Source: Mycolicibacterium sp. GF69 (GTDB lineage Bacteria > Actinomycetota > Actinomycetes > Mycobacteriales > Mycobacteriaceae). From it: 64,000 nucleotides of DNA. The notes beneath the pieces were generated by a model. That model was not told the DNA's origin and made no database searches. It saw nothing but the letters and a program-made list of their open reading frames with translations. A program made the translations under genes and the position numbers. How positions within the stretch are numbered: position 1 is the stretch's first letter; every line of letters begins with the position of its first letter. The stretch lies in assembly GCF_003284965.1 (NCBI RefSeq), contig NZ_QMEW01000008.1:97236-161235 (forward strand), in the 5' to 3' direction. This document shows, piece by piece, positions 39,588 through 49,153 of this stretch.

Positions 39588-40225
39588 CCGCGCCGCCGAC
39601 CTCGCCTTCGACCTTGCCTTCGCCCTTGGCGACGTTCGCCTCGGCGGCTCACAGTTTCGCAGCCCTGGTCCGTCGCATCCCTGTCGACGCGTGGAGCGGG
39701 CCGGGCATGGGCGACTGGGATCTGCGCTCGCTGGTCGGCCACACGTCGCGGTCGTTGACGACGGTGATCGATTACCTCGAGACCACCGCTGAGCACGCCG
39801 ACATCGCCACTCCGCAGGAGTACTACGCGCGGGTGACACCGTCGGCGCTGGGGCTCGACCCCGCCGATGTGGCCGAGCGCGGCAGGCGGGCCGGCCGGGA
39901 TTTGGGCGACGACCCGGCGGCCGCCGTTGCCGGTCTCGTGGCGCAGGCTCTGGCTCGGGTGGAGGCAGCGGACGATCCGCTGATCCAGGTGATCGGCGGG
40001 CTGGGCATGCGGCTGCGGGCCTATCTGCCGACGCGAACCTTCGAGCTCGCGGTGCACAGCTTGGATATCGCGCGCGCCGTTGATATCTCGTTCACCTTGC
40101 CGCCGGCGGTGCTGGAGGAGGCGTTGGTGCTGGCGGCGCGCATCGCGGCCGGGCGGGACGGCGAGACGGTGTTGATGGCGCTCACGGGCCGCGATCCGCT
40201 GCCGCCGTCGTTCTCGATCGTCTGA
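39584..40225 (+). CDS. Maleylpyruvate isomerase-like (DinB/MDMPI) protein
   Basis: 213 residues from GTG 39584, overlapping the citA stop by 4 nt. N-terminal four-helix DinB-like bundle: AAHSFAALVRRIPVDAWSGP, WDLRSLVGHTSRSL and LAVHSLDIARAVDI, with His residues in the usual metal-binding places (VGHTS, VHSLD). The TIGR03083 family includes mycothiol-dependent enzymes; most members are uncharacterised. Substrate unknown. Confidence 0.85.
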   Translation: MTAPPTSPSTLPSPLATFASAAHSFAALVRRIPVDAWSGPGMGDWDLRSLVGHTSRSLTTVIDYLETTAEHADIATPQEYYARVTPSALGLDPADVAERGRRAGRDLGDDPAAAVAGLVAQALARVEAADDPLIQVIGGLGMRLRAYLPTRTFELAVHSLDIARAVDISFTLPPAVLEEALVLAARIAAGRDGETVLMALTGRDPLPPSFSIV

Positions 40226-40324
40226 GCTGTCGGTGGGCAGTGATTGCATGGCGCACGTACCGATGAATTGAGCGCGCTCTTCTGGTCGGTACTGGCAACC
40301 GGACAATCGAAAGGAGCTCTCCGC

Positions 40325-40780
40325 ATGGCTATCGAGGTCAAGCCCGAGGTATCACCCATGCTCACCGTCAGCGACGGTAACGCGGCCATCGACTTCTACG
40401 TCAAGGCGTTCGGCGCCGAGGAACTCGGTCGCGTGCCGGGGCCCGACGGCAAGAAGCTGTTCCACGCCGCGCTGCGGATCAACGGGGCGCTGGTGATGCT
40501 CAACGACGACTTCCCCGAAATGAACGACGGCAAATCCGCGACGCCGGAGGCGCTGGGCGGCTCGCCGGTGACCATCCACCTCACCGTCACCGACGTCGAC
40601 GCCAAGTTCCAGCAAGCGGTCGATGCCGGCGCGACGGTCGTGATGCCGCTCGATGACATGTTCTGGGGCGACCGCTACGGCGAACTGCGCGACCCGTTCG
40701 GACACCTGTGGTCGCTGGGCCAGCCGATACGCGAGGTCAGCCCCGAGGAGATCTCCAAGGCGGTGCAGCAGCACCAGTGA
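40325..40780 (+). CDS. VOC-superfamily (PhnB/glyoxalase-like) protein, Rv0887c-like
   Basis: 151 residues from ATG 40325, preceded by GAAAGGAGC. One VOC fold: MLTVSDGNAAIDFYVKAFGA, FHAALRINGALVMLNDDFPE, TIHLTVTDVDAKFQQAVDAGATVV, MFWGDRYGELRDPFGHLWSLG. The metal-ligand pattern of true glyoxalase I is not complete, and the PhnB-like group has no single known reaction. Convergent with fprB, 5 nt between the stops. Confidence 0.87.
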   Translation: MAIEVKPEVSPMLTVSDGNAAIDFYVKAFGAEELGRVPGPDGKKLFHAALRINGALVMLNDDFPEMNDGKSATPEALGGSPVTIHLTVTDVDAKFQQAVDAGATVVMPLDDMFWGDRYGELRDPFGHLWSLGQPIREVSPEEISKAVQQHQ

Positions 40781-40785
40781 CGGCG

Positions 40786-42474
40786 CTAGCGGCGCAGCCC
40801 GGCAAGTAGGCGCCGGGCCAACGTCGGCGCGGGGGCGTCCGCGGCGGCAGCCAGCATGTCGGCGACGGTGGTGAACTTGGCGCGCGGCCGCTCGTCGCCG
40901 CCGCGGGCAACCTCGGCGGCGTCGATCGCCTGCCACCCCGCGGAGTCGACCAGACCCGGCTGCCTGCTGCGTACCAATTTGTCGAGCGCCGCGGACGTGG
41001 CACGGTCCTTGTCGGGATCGCGCAAGCTGCCGTCGTTGTAGTCGGCGACGAGGTTGTGCACTGTCTGCGCGGCACACGCCTTGTTGGTGCCGATGAAGCC
41101 GGTCGGGCCGCGTTTGATCCACCCCGCGACGTAACTGCCGGGCACGGGCGCACCCGAGCGGGGATCGACGACGCGTCCTCCGTCATTGGGCACCAAGGCC
41201 GCGGTCTCGTCGAAGGGAAGTCCGGGGATCGGTTTGCCGCGGTAGCCGATCGACGTCAAGACCAGCCCGGCTGCCAACCGGTGGACCTCGTCGGTGCCGG
41301 TGACGGTGAACTCGATCGCGTCGGCGCGCCCGGCGCCCACCACGCGGTTCGGCGTCAGCCGATAAGCCAGGCGGATACGGGGCCGCGTCACCGGCGTCGA
41401 GTCGTCGCCGAGCTTGCTGAGAATCTCCAGCTTGTTGCGCGTCAACGGATCCTCGGCGACGGCCAGGCCGCGGTCGACCAATTCATGGTCGGCGGGCGAG
41501 AGCACCACCTCGCATGCCGTCGTGAGCCCGATCAGTTCCGGCAGGGTGAACGCCGAGTCCGCGGGGCCGCGACGGGCGGCGATCACCACCTCGGTCACGT
41601 TCGACGCGCGCAGGGCGGCGAGCGCGTGGTCGGCGATGTCGCTGCGCGCAAGGTCGTCCGGCGGCGTGGTGAGGATTCGCGCGACGTCGAGGGCAACGTT
41701 GCCGTTACCGACGATGACGACCCGCTCACGGCTCAAATCGACGGGCAGCGAGGCGAACTCGGGGTGACCGTTGTACCAGGCCACGAACTCGGTGGCGGTG
41801 CCGGTGCCGGGCAGGTTCATACCCTCGATGTCGAGGCGGCGATCGTTGGGCGCTCCGACCGCGTACAGCACGGCGTGGTGATGGTCGAGCAACTCGTCGT
41901 GCGTCACGTCCGAGCCCACGTCGACATTGAGGTAGAACCTGAACCCGGGCTGCGCCGCCACCCGGTCGAACAGGTTGGTCACCCGCTTGGTGCTCTGATG
42001 ATCGGGGGCGACGCCGGCGCGCACCAAACCGTATGGCGTCGGCAGCCGGTCGAAGACGTTGACCCGCACACCCTTTTGAGTGAGCAGTTCGTCGGCGGCA
42101 TACATCGCCGCCGGGCCCGAACCCACGATCGCGACCGTGAGCGGCCCGCTGGCGCGGGGGTACACCACCGGCGCCTCGATGACCGGCGCCAACTTCGACG
42201 TCGGCGGCAGCTTCCCGTCCGGCTCCGGATAGAACGCGGCGTTCAGCGCCACGAACGGCAGCTGTGCGGGCTCCAGTTTCGAGTCGTGCGAAATCGCACC
42301 CACCGGGCACGCCGACACGCACGCGCCGCAGTCGACGCACGCGGCCGGATCGATGTAGAGCATCTCGGCGGTGGCGAAACCGGGCTCGTCGGGTGTCGGG
42401 TGGATGCAGTTCACCGGACAGGCGTAGACACAGGACCCGTCGCTGCAACACGACTGGGTGATCACATGCGGCAC
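40786..42474 (-). CDS. fprB: Ferredoxin/ferredoxin-NADP reductase FprB
   Basis: 562 residues. The N-terminal ferredoxin domain (about 1-90) has two iron-sulfur cysteine sets: CCSDGSCVYACPVNC and CVDCGACVSACPVG. An adrenodoxin-reductase-like flavoprotein follows: FAD motif VAIVGSGPAAMYAADELL, then PTPYGLVRAGVAPDHQ, the NADP motif VVIVGNGNVALDVARIL, and GWIKRGPTGFIGTNK. It passes electrons between NADPH and ferredoxins. It starts 9 nt after the diiron oxygenase gene, so the two are cotranscribed and the reductase may feed that enzyme. Confidence 0.95.
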   Translation of the reverse strand: MPHVITQSCCSDGSCVYACPVNCIHPTPDEPGFATAEMLYIDPAACVDCGACVSACPVGAISHDSKLEPAQLPFVALNAAFYPEPDGKLPPTSKLAPVIEAPVVYPRASGPLTVAIVGSGPAAMYAADELLTQKGVRVNVFDRLPTPYGLVRAGVAPDHQSTKRVTNLFDRVAAQPGFRFYLNVDVGSDVTHDELLDHHHAVLYAVGAPNDRRLDIEGMNLPGTGTATEFVAWYNGHPEFASLPVDLSRERVVIVGNGNVALDVARILTTPPDDLARSDIADHALAALRASNVTEVVIAARRGPADSAFTLPELIGLTTACEVVLSPADHELVDRGLAVAEDPLTRNKLEILSKLGDDSTPVTRPRIRLAYRLTPNRVVGAGRADAIEFTVTGTDEVHRLAAGLVLTSIGYRGKPIPGLPFDETAALVPNDGGRVVDPRSGAPVPGSYVAGWIKRGPTGFIGTNKACAAQTVHNLVADYNDGSLRDPDKDRATSAALDKLVRSRQPGLVDSAGWQAIDAAEVARGGDERPRAKFTTVADMLAAAADAPAPTLARRLLAGLRR

Positions 42475-42483
42475 AAACGGCTC

Positions 42484-43500
42484 CTACGCGGCGACGACCA
42501 CGTGTTGGCGGGCCGGTTCGCTGCGGTAGCGGCTGGGCTTACCGTCGATCTTGCAGAGCCGCCAGACGAGCTTGGCGACGGGGTTCATCAGACCGGTCTC
42601 GTGACACAGCATCCGGACGTCGCCGAACATGTCGCGAAGGAACTGCCGAGACTTCGGCGCGCGGAAGAACAGTTCCTTGCGCACCGAGCGCGGAATGTCG
42701 AACTCCCGCCAGAACGACTTGGGCGGCACGATGATCGCCTGGCACAGCACCCGCATGATGATCGGCACGTTCCACGACAGCCAGAACCGCTGGCGCCGGT
42801 TGAGGTGCGGCAGTCGCTTACGCAGATATTCGTGCGCGAACGAGATGTGGCGAGCTTCCTCGGCGACGTGGATGGCCATCACCCGCTCCATGATCGGGTG
42901 CAGATCCTTGCCTTCGCGCAGCACGTTCTTCTGCGTGTGGTCGATGGGCTCCTCGCCGGCGAGCACACCGAAGAAGAACGGAATCGGCAAGGGGCCGGCC
43001 ACCAGCGGGATGAACGGCGACAGCCAGCGCAGCAGGCGTGGCATACCCGGCACGTCGGCGCCGATGCGGTTGACCATCTCCTGGAACATCATGGTGTGGT
43101 TGCACTCTTCGACCGATTCGTGCAGGCAGTACCGGTATTCGGGCGAGCCGTTGGGCACCCAGAACGCGTAGTTCGTCAGGCCGCGGATCAGGATGATCTC
43201 GAACTGCAGACCAACCTTGGCGACATTGGCCTGCCGCCACATGCCGATCTCGATCTGCCGTTCCAGCGGCTGGGCCTGGTACCACGGATGGCCGCCCAGC
43301 GGGTCGGTGGCGGGCAGCACCCAGCGGGCGTCGTTGTCGATGACCGCGAACTCCGGCGAATCCCAGTCGATGTCGGTGTATGGATTGAAGTTCCGCCGCA
43401 CCGAGCCCTCGGACAGCGTCGCCAGCGTGTCCACATACTGAGCGTCGTCGCCGACTTCCATGTTGCGGCGCCAGCGCCTGACCATTCGAGTCCGGGCCAT
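42484..43500 (-). CDS. AurF-type diiron oxygenase (Rv0885-like)
   Basis: 338 residues from ATG 43500, with the strong ribosome site GGGGGAGG upstream; the open frame to 43704 is not needed. Helical diiron fold: FEIILIRGLTNYAF, then ESVEECNHTMMFQEMV (ExxH-type ligands), and HVAEEARHISFAHEYL (second E..ExxH set), as in the p-aminobenzoate N-oxygenase AurF family. Substrate unknown. It is followed by fprB in the same transcript, a plausible electron donor. Confidence 0.88.
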   Translation of the reverse strand: MARTRMVRRWRRNMEVGDDAQYVDTLATLSEGSVRRNFNPYTDIDWDSPEFAVIDNDARWVLPATDPLGGHPWYQAQPLERQIEIGMWRQANVAKVGLQFEIILIRGLTNYAFWVPNGSPEYRYCLHESVEECNHTMMFQEMVNRIGADVPGMPRLLRWLSPFIPLVAGPLPIPFFFGVLAGEEPIDHTQKNVLREGKDLHPIMERVMAIHVAEEARHISFAHEYLRKRLPHLNRRQRFWLSWNVPIIMRVLCQAIIVPPKSFWREFDIPRSVRKELFFRAPKSRQFLRDMFGDVRMLCHETGLMNPVAKLVWRLCKIDGKPSRYRSEPARQHVVVAA

Positions 43501-43663
43501 CTTTCGACCTCCCCCTTGAGGTTTACATTCACGCCTTTGATGTCCAGCAACGGTACCGCAGGTATCGCCTACTGAACATACCCCCGAGCGCGATGTGTCA
43601 CACCGTCTCATCCGAGGATCGATGTGATGGTCGTCACAGACGACGGGACTCGAGTCGCAGGAG

Positions 43664-45428
<1,765 letters not shown>

Positions 45429-45552
45429 CCGCGACCATGAGGCGGGAGCGGCTCTAGGGCTTCCTGTCCCCCGCGTGTCCTACCAGGTAACGAGCAGATA
45501 ACGCAGTAATGTCCGGTTGATCGGGCTTGGCGCTAGCCCGGAGGAGGTCGCC

Positions 45553-46371
45553 ATGCGGGAACTCAAAGTCGTCGGACTCGATGTGGACGGCAAACGAATC
45601 ATCTGCGAGGCCGACGGCTCCGGCGAAAAGTTCGTCCTGCGGCCCGACGACCGGTTGCGGGCCGCCCTCCGCGGTGATCAGGTCGGCTCGAACCAGACGC
45701 GCAACGAGGCCGAGGTTCAATACATGCTGCGTCCCAAGGAGATTCAGTCCCGCATCAGGGCGGGCGCGTCCGTCGAGCAGGTCGCGGAGGCCTCGGGTGT
45801 CGACGTGGCCCGAGTCGAGCGGTTCGCCCATCCGGTACTCCTGGAGCGCTCCCGAGCTGCCGAACTGGCAACCGCGGCCCATCCGGTTCTCGCCGACGGG
45901 CCCTCGGTCCTGACGCTGCTGGAGACCGTCACGACGGCGCTGATCGCCCGCGGGCTCGATCCGGACGCCCCCGCCTGGGACGCGTGGCGCAATGAGGACG
46001 GACGCTGGACCGTCCAGCTGGCATGGAAAGCCGGAATGTCCGACAACGTCGCCCACTTCCGGTTCGCGCCGGGCGCCCATGGTGGGACGGTCACGGCGTT
46101 CGACGACGCGGCCGCTGAATTGATCGACCCGAACTTCACGCGTCCACTTCGCCCGGTGGCGGCGCTACCCCAACCTCAAATCGACGAGCCGATGCTGCCG
46201 ATCGACCCGCCGGTGCAGGCCACCCCGCCCGAACCGCAGCCAGAACCGCAGCCCGAGGCGGCGCCTGAACCGGTCGCCGCACCGCAGCGGGCCCGTCGAG
46301 GGAAGGCCAAGCCGGCGGTACCGGCGTGGGAGGACGTCCTGCTGGGTGTGCGCTCCAGCGGCCAGCGCTAA
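45553..46371 (+). CDS. sepH: Cell division regulator SepH (DUF3071)
   Basis: 272 residues from ATG 45553, with GGAGGAGG a few bases upstream. The N-terminal conserved region includes MRELKVVGLDVDGKRIICE, YMLRPKEIQSRIRAGASVEQ and VAEASGVDVARVERFAHPVL (helix-turn-helix-like). It continues to WDAWRNEDGRWTVQLAWKAG and then a Pro/Glu-rich linker, PPEPQPEPQPEAAPEPVAAP, before a basic C terminus. SepH of actinobacteria binds FtsZ and stimulates filament assembly; equivalent to Rv0883c. Confidence 0.93.
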   Translation: MRELKVVGLDVDGKRIICEADGSGEKFVLRPDDRLRAALRGDQVGSNQTRNEAEVQYMLRPKEIQSRIRAGASVEQVAEASGVDVARVERFAHPVLLERSRAAELATAAHPVLADGPSVLTLLETVTTALIARGLDPDAPAWDAWRNEDGRWTVQLAWKAGMSDNVAHFRFAPGAHGGTVTAFDDAAAELIDPNFTRPLRPVAALPQPQIDEPMLPIDPPVQATPPEPQPEPQPEAAPEPVAAPQRARRGKAKPAVPAWEDVLLGVRSSGQR

Positions 46372-46396
46372 ATTTCCAGCCGCCCGGCAGCAGAGG

Positions 46397-46678
46397 TCAC
46401 CCGCCGAGCGCGACGGCGAGCACGACCAGCCACGCGGCGGCCACCCCGACGCCGGAGCCCAGCACGAACCAGCGCCATACCGGTCGGCTGCGCCAGCCCC
46501 ACACCGTCGGGGCCAGGCCGCCGACCGCGACGAGGTTCAGCCCGATCGCCAGCAATGGATGCAACCGCAACAGCCCGAGGCTGAGCACCACGATTGCGGC
46601 CGCCACGACCGCGGCGACGAACGCCGATACCGTCAACCCCATCGCCCACGGCGTCGAGTCGTCGGTCATCTCAGTCAC
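46397..46678 (-). CDS. DUF2537 small membrane protein (Rv0879c-like)
   Basis: 93 residues from GTG 46678. Three hydrophobic segments (LTVSAFVAAVVAAAIVVLSL, LLAIGLNLVAVGGLAPTVWG, WFVLGSGVGVAAAWLVVLAV). Function unknown. It begins one base after the stop of the TrmH-type gene, so it is cotranslated with it. Convergent with sepH, 25 nt between the stops. Confidence 0.85.
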   Translation of the reverse strand: MTEMTDDSTPWAMGLTVSAFVAAVVAAAIVVLSLGLLRLHPLLAIGLNLVAVGGLAPTVWGWRSRPVWRWFVLGSGVGVAAAWLVVLAVALGG

Positions 46679-46679
46679 C

Positions 46680-47549
46680 TCAGGTCGCTCCGCTCTCCCC
46701 GCCGGACGCCAATCTAACCCGCTCGTAGAACGCCAGCGCGGCAGCTGTCGCGACGTTGAGCGAGTCGGTGCCCCGCGACATCGGGATCCGCACCCGTAGA
46801 TCCGCTGCGCGCATCGTCCGCTCGGTCAGCCCCGGCCCCTCCGCGCCGACCAGGATCGCGACCTTGTCGTCGACGATGCCCGACATCGCATCGGCCAGGG
46901 TGCACGCCGTCGGCGCGGGTGTCATCGCGAGCAATCGAAACCCGTTGTCACGCACCAGCTCGAGATCTTCCGGCCACGACTGCGCCCACGCGTACGGGAC
47001 GAGCAGCGCGTGGCCCATCGAAACCCGCACGGCGCGTCGATACAGCGGATCGGCGCATCCGGGGCCGAACACCACCGCGTCCACGCCGAGGCCCGCCGCG
47101 TTGCGGAAGATCGAGCCGAGGTTCTCGTGGTCGTTGACGCCTTCGAGTACCGCGACGGTGCGAGCGCCGTGGCCCCTGGTCGCGGGCCCACCGGCTCCGG
47201 CGAGCACTTCGGCGACCGACAGCTCGCGCGGCCGCGATGCCGACGCCAGCACACCGCGGTTGAGGTGAAAACCCACGACCTCGGCCATCACGTCGACGGG
47301 CACCCGGTAGTACGGGGCCGAGACACCCGCCAGGTCGGCGGCGAGCTCCTGCAGGCGGCGGTCGGTGCCCATCATCGCGCGGGGGACGAACCGCGACGCC
47401 AGCATGCGCTGCACCACAAGCACACCCTCGGCGATCACCAGACCCTTGCCGGTCGGCAGGTCGGGCCTGCGATCGACGCTGTTGAGGTCGCGAAAGTCGT
47501 CCAGCCGGGGATCGGACGGATCGGCGACGTCGATCACGTTGTCGCTCAT
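46680..47549 (-). CDS. SpoU/TrmH-family RNA 2'-O-methyltransferase (Rv0881-like)
   Basis: 289 residues. N-terminal substrate-binding part (VIAEGVLVVQRMLASRFVPR), then a SPOUT knot domain with motif 1 NDHENLGSIFRNAAGLG, motif 2 ILVGAEGPGLTE and motif 3 IPMSRGTDSLNVATAAALAF. It methylates rRNA or tRNA ribose using SAM; the exact nucleotide cannot be read from sequence. Divergent from the small DUF2530 gene by 24 nt. Confidence 0.93.
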   Translation of the reverse strand: MSDNVIDVADPSDPRLDDFRDLNSVDRRPDLPTGKGLVIAEGVLVVQRMLASRFVPRAMMGTDRRLQELAADLAGVSAPYYRVPVDVMAEVVGFHLNRGVLASASRPRELSVAEVLAGAGGPATRGHGARTVAVLEGVNDHENLGSIFRNAAGLGVDAVVFGPGCADPLYRRAVRVSMGHALLVPYAWAQSWPEDLELVRDNGFRLLAMTPAPTACTLADAMSGIVDDKVAILVGAEGPGLTERTMRAADLRVRIPMSRGTDSLNVATAAALAFYERVRLASGGESGAT

Positions 47550-47573
47550 CGATGGTGCGATCGGTTACGTTTC

Positions 47574-47819
47574 ATGGCGATGACCGTCCAACCACCCCCG
47601 CTGCCCGACGCCCTGCTCAAACCGGCACCGGTCGTCGTCGCGATCGCGGCGGGCTGGGTCATCGCTGCGGTCCTGGCGTTCACGGTGACCGGTCTACACG
47701 AATGGCGGCCGTACACGGTGGCCGGGCTGGGCGTCGGCGCGCTTGGCACAGCGATCTGGTTGTGGCAACGTCGCGCCGTGCGTCAAGGGTCACGCGGGGC
47801 GCAAAGCGGACTCACCTGA
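47574..47819 (+). CDS. DUF2530 small membrane protein (Rv0882-like)
   Basis: 81 residues from ATG 47574 (a second ATG lies at 47580). Two hydrophobic helices (VVVAIAAGWVIAAVLAF and VAGLGVGALGTAIWLWQRR) and a basic C-terminal tail. Function unknown. It lies 29 nt before the SRPBCC gene on the same strand. Confidence 0.85.
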   Translation: MAMTVQPPPLPDALLKPAPVVVAIAAGWVIAAVLAFTVTGLHEWRPYTVAGLGVGALGTAIWLWQRRAVRQGSRGAQSGLT

Positions 47820-47848
47820 CGACCATCACAACACGATAGGAGGGCGCC

Positions 47849-48301
47849 ATGGCAGCGCCGCTGTTGCAGGCCGAAACCACGATCAACGCTCCGGTGGCAA
47901 AGGTGTGGGAGCTGGTGTCCGACCTCAAGAACATGCCGCGATGGAGCCCGCAGTGCCGGCTGATGAAGGCGTTCGGCCCGCTGCGTCCCGGGACCAAAAC
48001 GATCAACCTCAACCGGCGGAAGTTCCTGGTGTGGCCCACCACCAGCCAGATCACCGAGCTCATCCCGGAAAAGAAGCTGGCGTTCCGGGTCAACGAGAAC
48101 GGCACGGTGTGGAGCTATGAGCTCGAACCCGTCGAGAACGGCACCCGGCTGGTGGAAACGCGGCACGCGGAAAACGGTGTGAAGGCGTTTTCCACCATGA
48201 CCGTCAACGCGGTGATGGGTGGCGTGCCCAGCTTCGAGCGTGAACTCGTCGAGGGGATGAACGAGTCGCTGGCGCGGATCAAGGCCGCGGCCGAAAGCTA
48301 G
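47849..48301 (+). CDS. SRPBCC (START/polyketide cyclase-like) protein
   Basis: 150 residues from ATG 47849, with TAGGAGGGCG upstream. START-like helix-grip fold: LLQAETTINAPVAKVWELVS, LKNMPRWSPQCRLMKAFGPL, and WSYELEPVENGTRLVETRHA, with a C-terminal long helix. Members bind hydrophobic ligands; no enzymatic role is evident. Its stop overlaps the convergent DUF3027 stop by 4 nt. Confidence 0.88.
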   Translation: MAAPLLQAETTINAPVAKVWELVSDLKNMPRWSPQCRLMKAFGPLRPGTKTINLNRRKFLVWPTTSQITELIPEKKLAFRVNENGTVWSYELEPVENGTRLVETRHAENGVKAFSTMTVNAVMGGVPSFERELVEGMNESLARIKAAAES

Positions 48302-49065
48302 CTCTGGTCGGCCGGTTCGGTCAGGTCCAACACGCCGTCGTCGTACGGGTCGTAGAGCGGCGAACCGCCGCCCGCGGGTTGCGGTGTGTCCGAGTGCGCG
48401 CCGCAACCGTACTCGGAGTCGACGACGTGGCCGTCGGCGGAGAACTCGTTCGCGCACACACCGAACGTCGTGCCCAGCGCTCCGGCGAGCGGCACGTAGA
48501 ACCCGCAGTCGCGGCAGACGCGCCGCGTCGAGCGCGCCATTGCCGAGCCGGGGCCGTGCTCACCGTCGTGCCAGCGCTGCGCGGCGTCCATGCGGCCCCA
48601 CGGGCTGAGCACCTGGCGGCGGCCCAGGCCCACTTCGGCCGCGACCTCGTCGATCTGCGGATCGCCGGTAGCCACGTAACCGGGAACCAGGCGGGGGTCG
48701 TCGGCGGGTGGGGCCAGCAGATCGCCCGGGCCAAGATCGCCGGGGCGCACGCGGTCGTGCCACGGCACCCACTTCGGCGCCAGCAAAGCCGTCGGCCCGG
48801 GTACGAGCACGACCTCGCTGATGGTGGCGTGGTCGGCGCCGGGCCACGCCGCGACGACGACGGCCCATTGCCAGCCGCGGTAGCCGGGCATATCGGCGAG
48901 GAATCGGTGCGTGGCCGCGGTGGGGTCTTCGAAACTCGCACCGAGATACTCACCGACGGTGTCCTCGCCGCTGAACTCGACGATCGCCGCGCGCGCGTCG
49001 TCGGCGGCGCCCAAGAGCACCGCCTCCAGATCCGGGCGCTCGGTGGATTCGGTCACGCTGTCCAT
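48298..49065 (-). CDS. DUF3027 protein with a Cys-rich motif
   Basis: 255 residues from ATG 49065 (MDSVTESTERPDLEAVLLG); the longer frame to 49152 has no support. Conserved mid-region YRGWQWAVVVAAWPGADHAT and WVPWHDRVRPGDLGPGDLL are DUF3027 signatures. A metal-site-like cluster follows: VCRDCGFYVPLAG, GVCANEFSADG and YGCGAHSD. Cytoplasmic, function unknown. Divergent from the MFS gene by 88 nt. Confidence 0.9.
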   Translation of the reverse strand: MDSVTESTERPDLEAVLLGAADDARAAIVEFSGEDTVGEYLGASFEDPTAATHRFLADMPGYRGWQWAVVVAAWPGADHATISEVVLVPGPTALLAPKWVPWHDRVRPGDLGPGDLLAPPADDPRLVPGYVATGDPQIDEVAAEVGLGRRQVLSPWGRMDAAQRWHDGEHGPGSAMARSTRRVCRDCGFYVPLAGALGTTFGVCANEFSADGHVVDSEYGCGAHSDTPQPAGGGSPLYDPYDDGVLDLTEPADQS

Positions 49066-49153
49066 CGTCCCCAATACTGCCTGACCGGCCAACCGGCAGC
49101 CACACCGGTTGGCTGCACGCCTGCCACCGCTTCGATGGTGGAGAATCGACATC

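Noticed and set aside
41056..43575. 839-codon open frame on the plus strand
   Set aside because: Antisense to fprB and the diiron oxygenase gene, both with full family motifs. The composition is that of a shadow frame.
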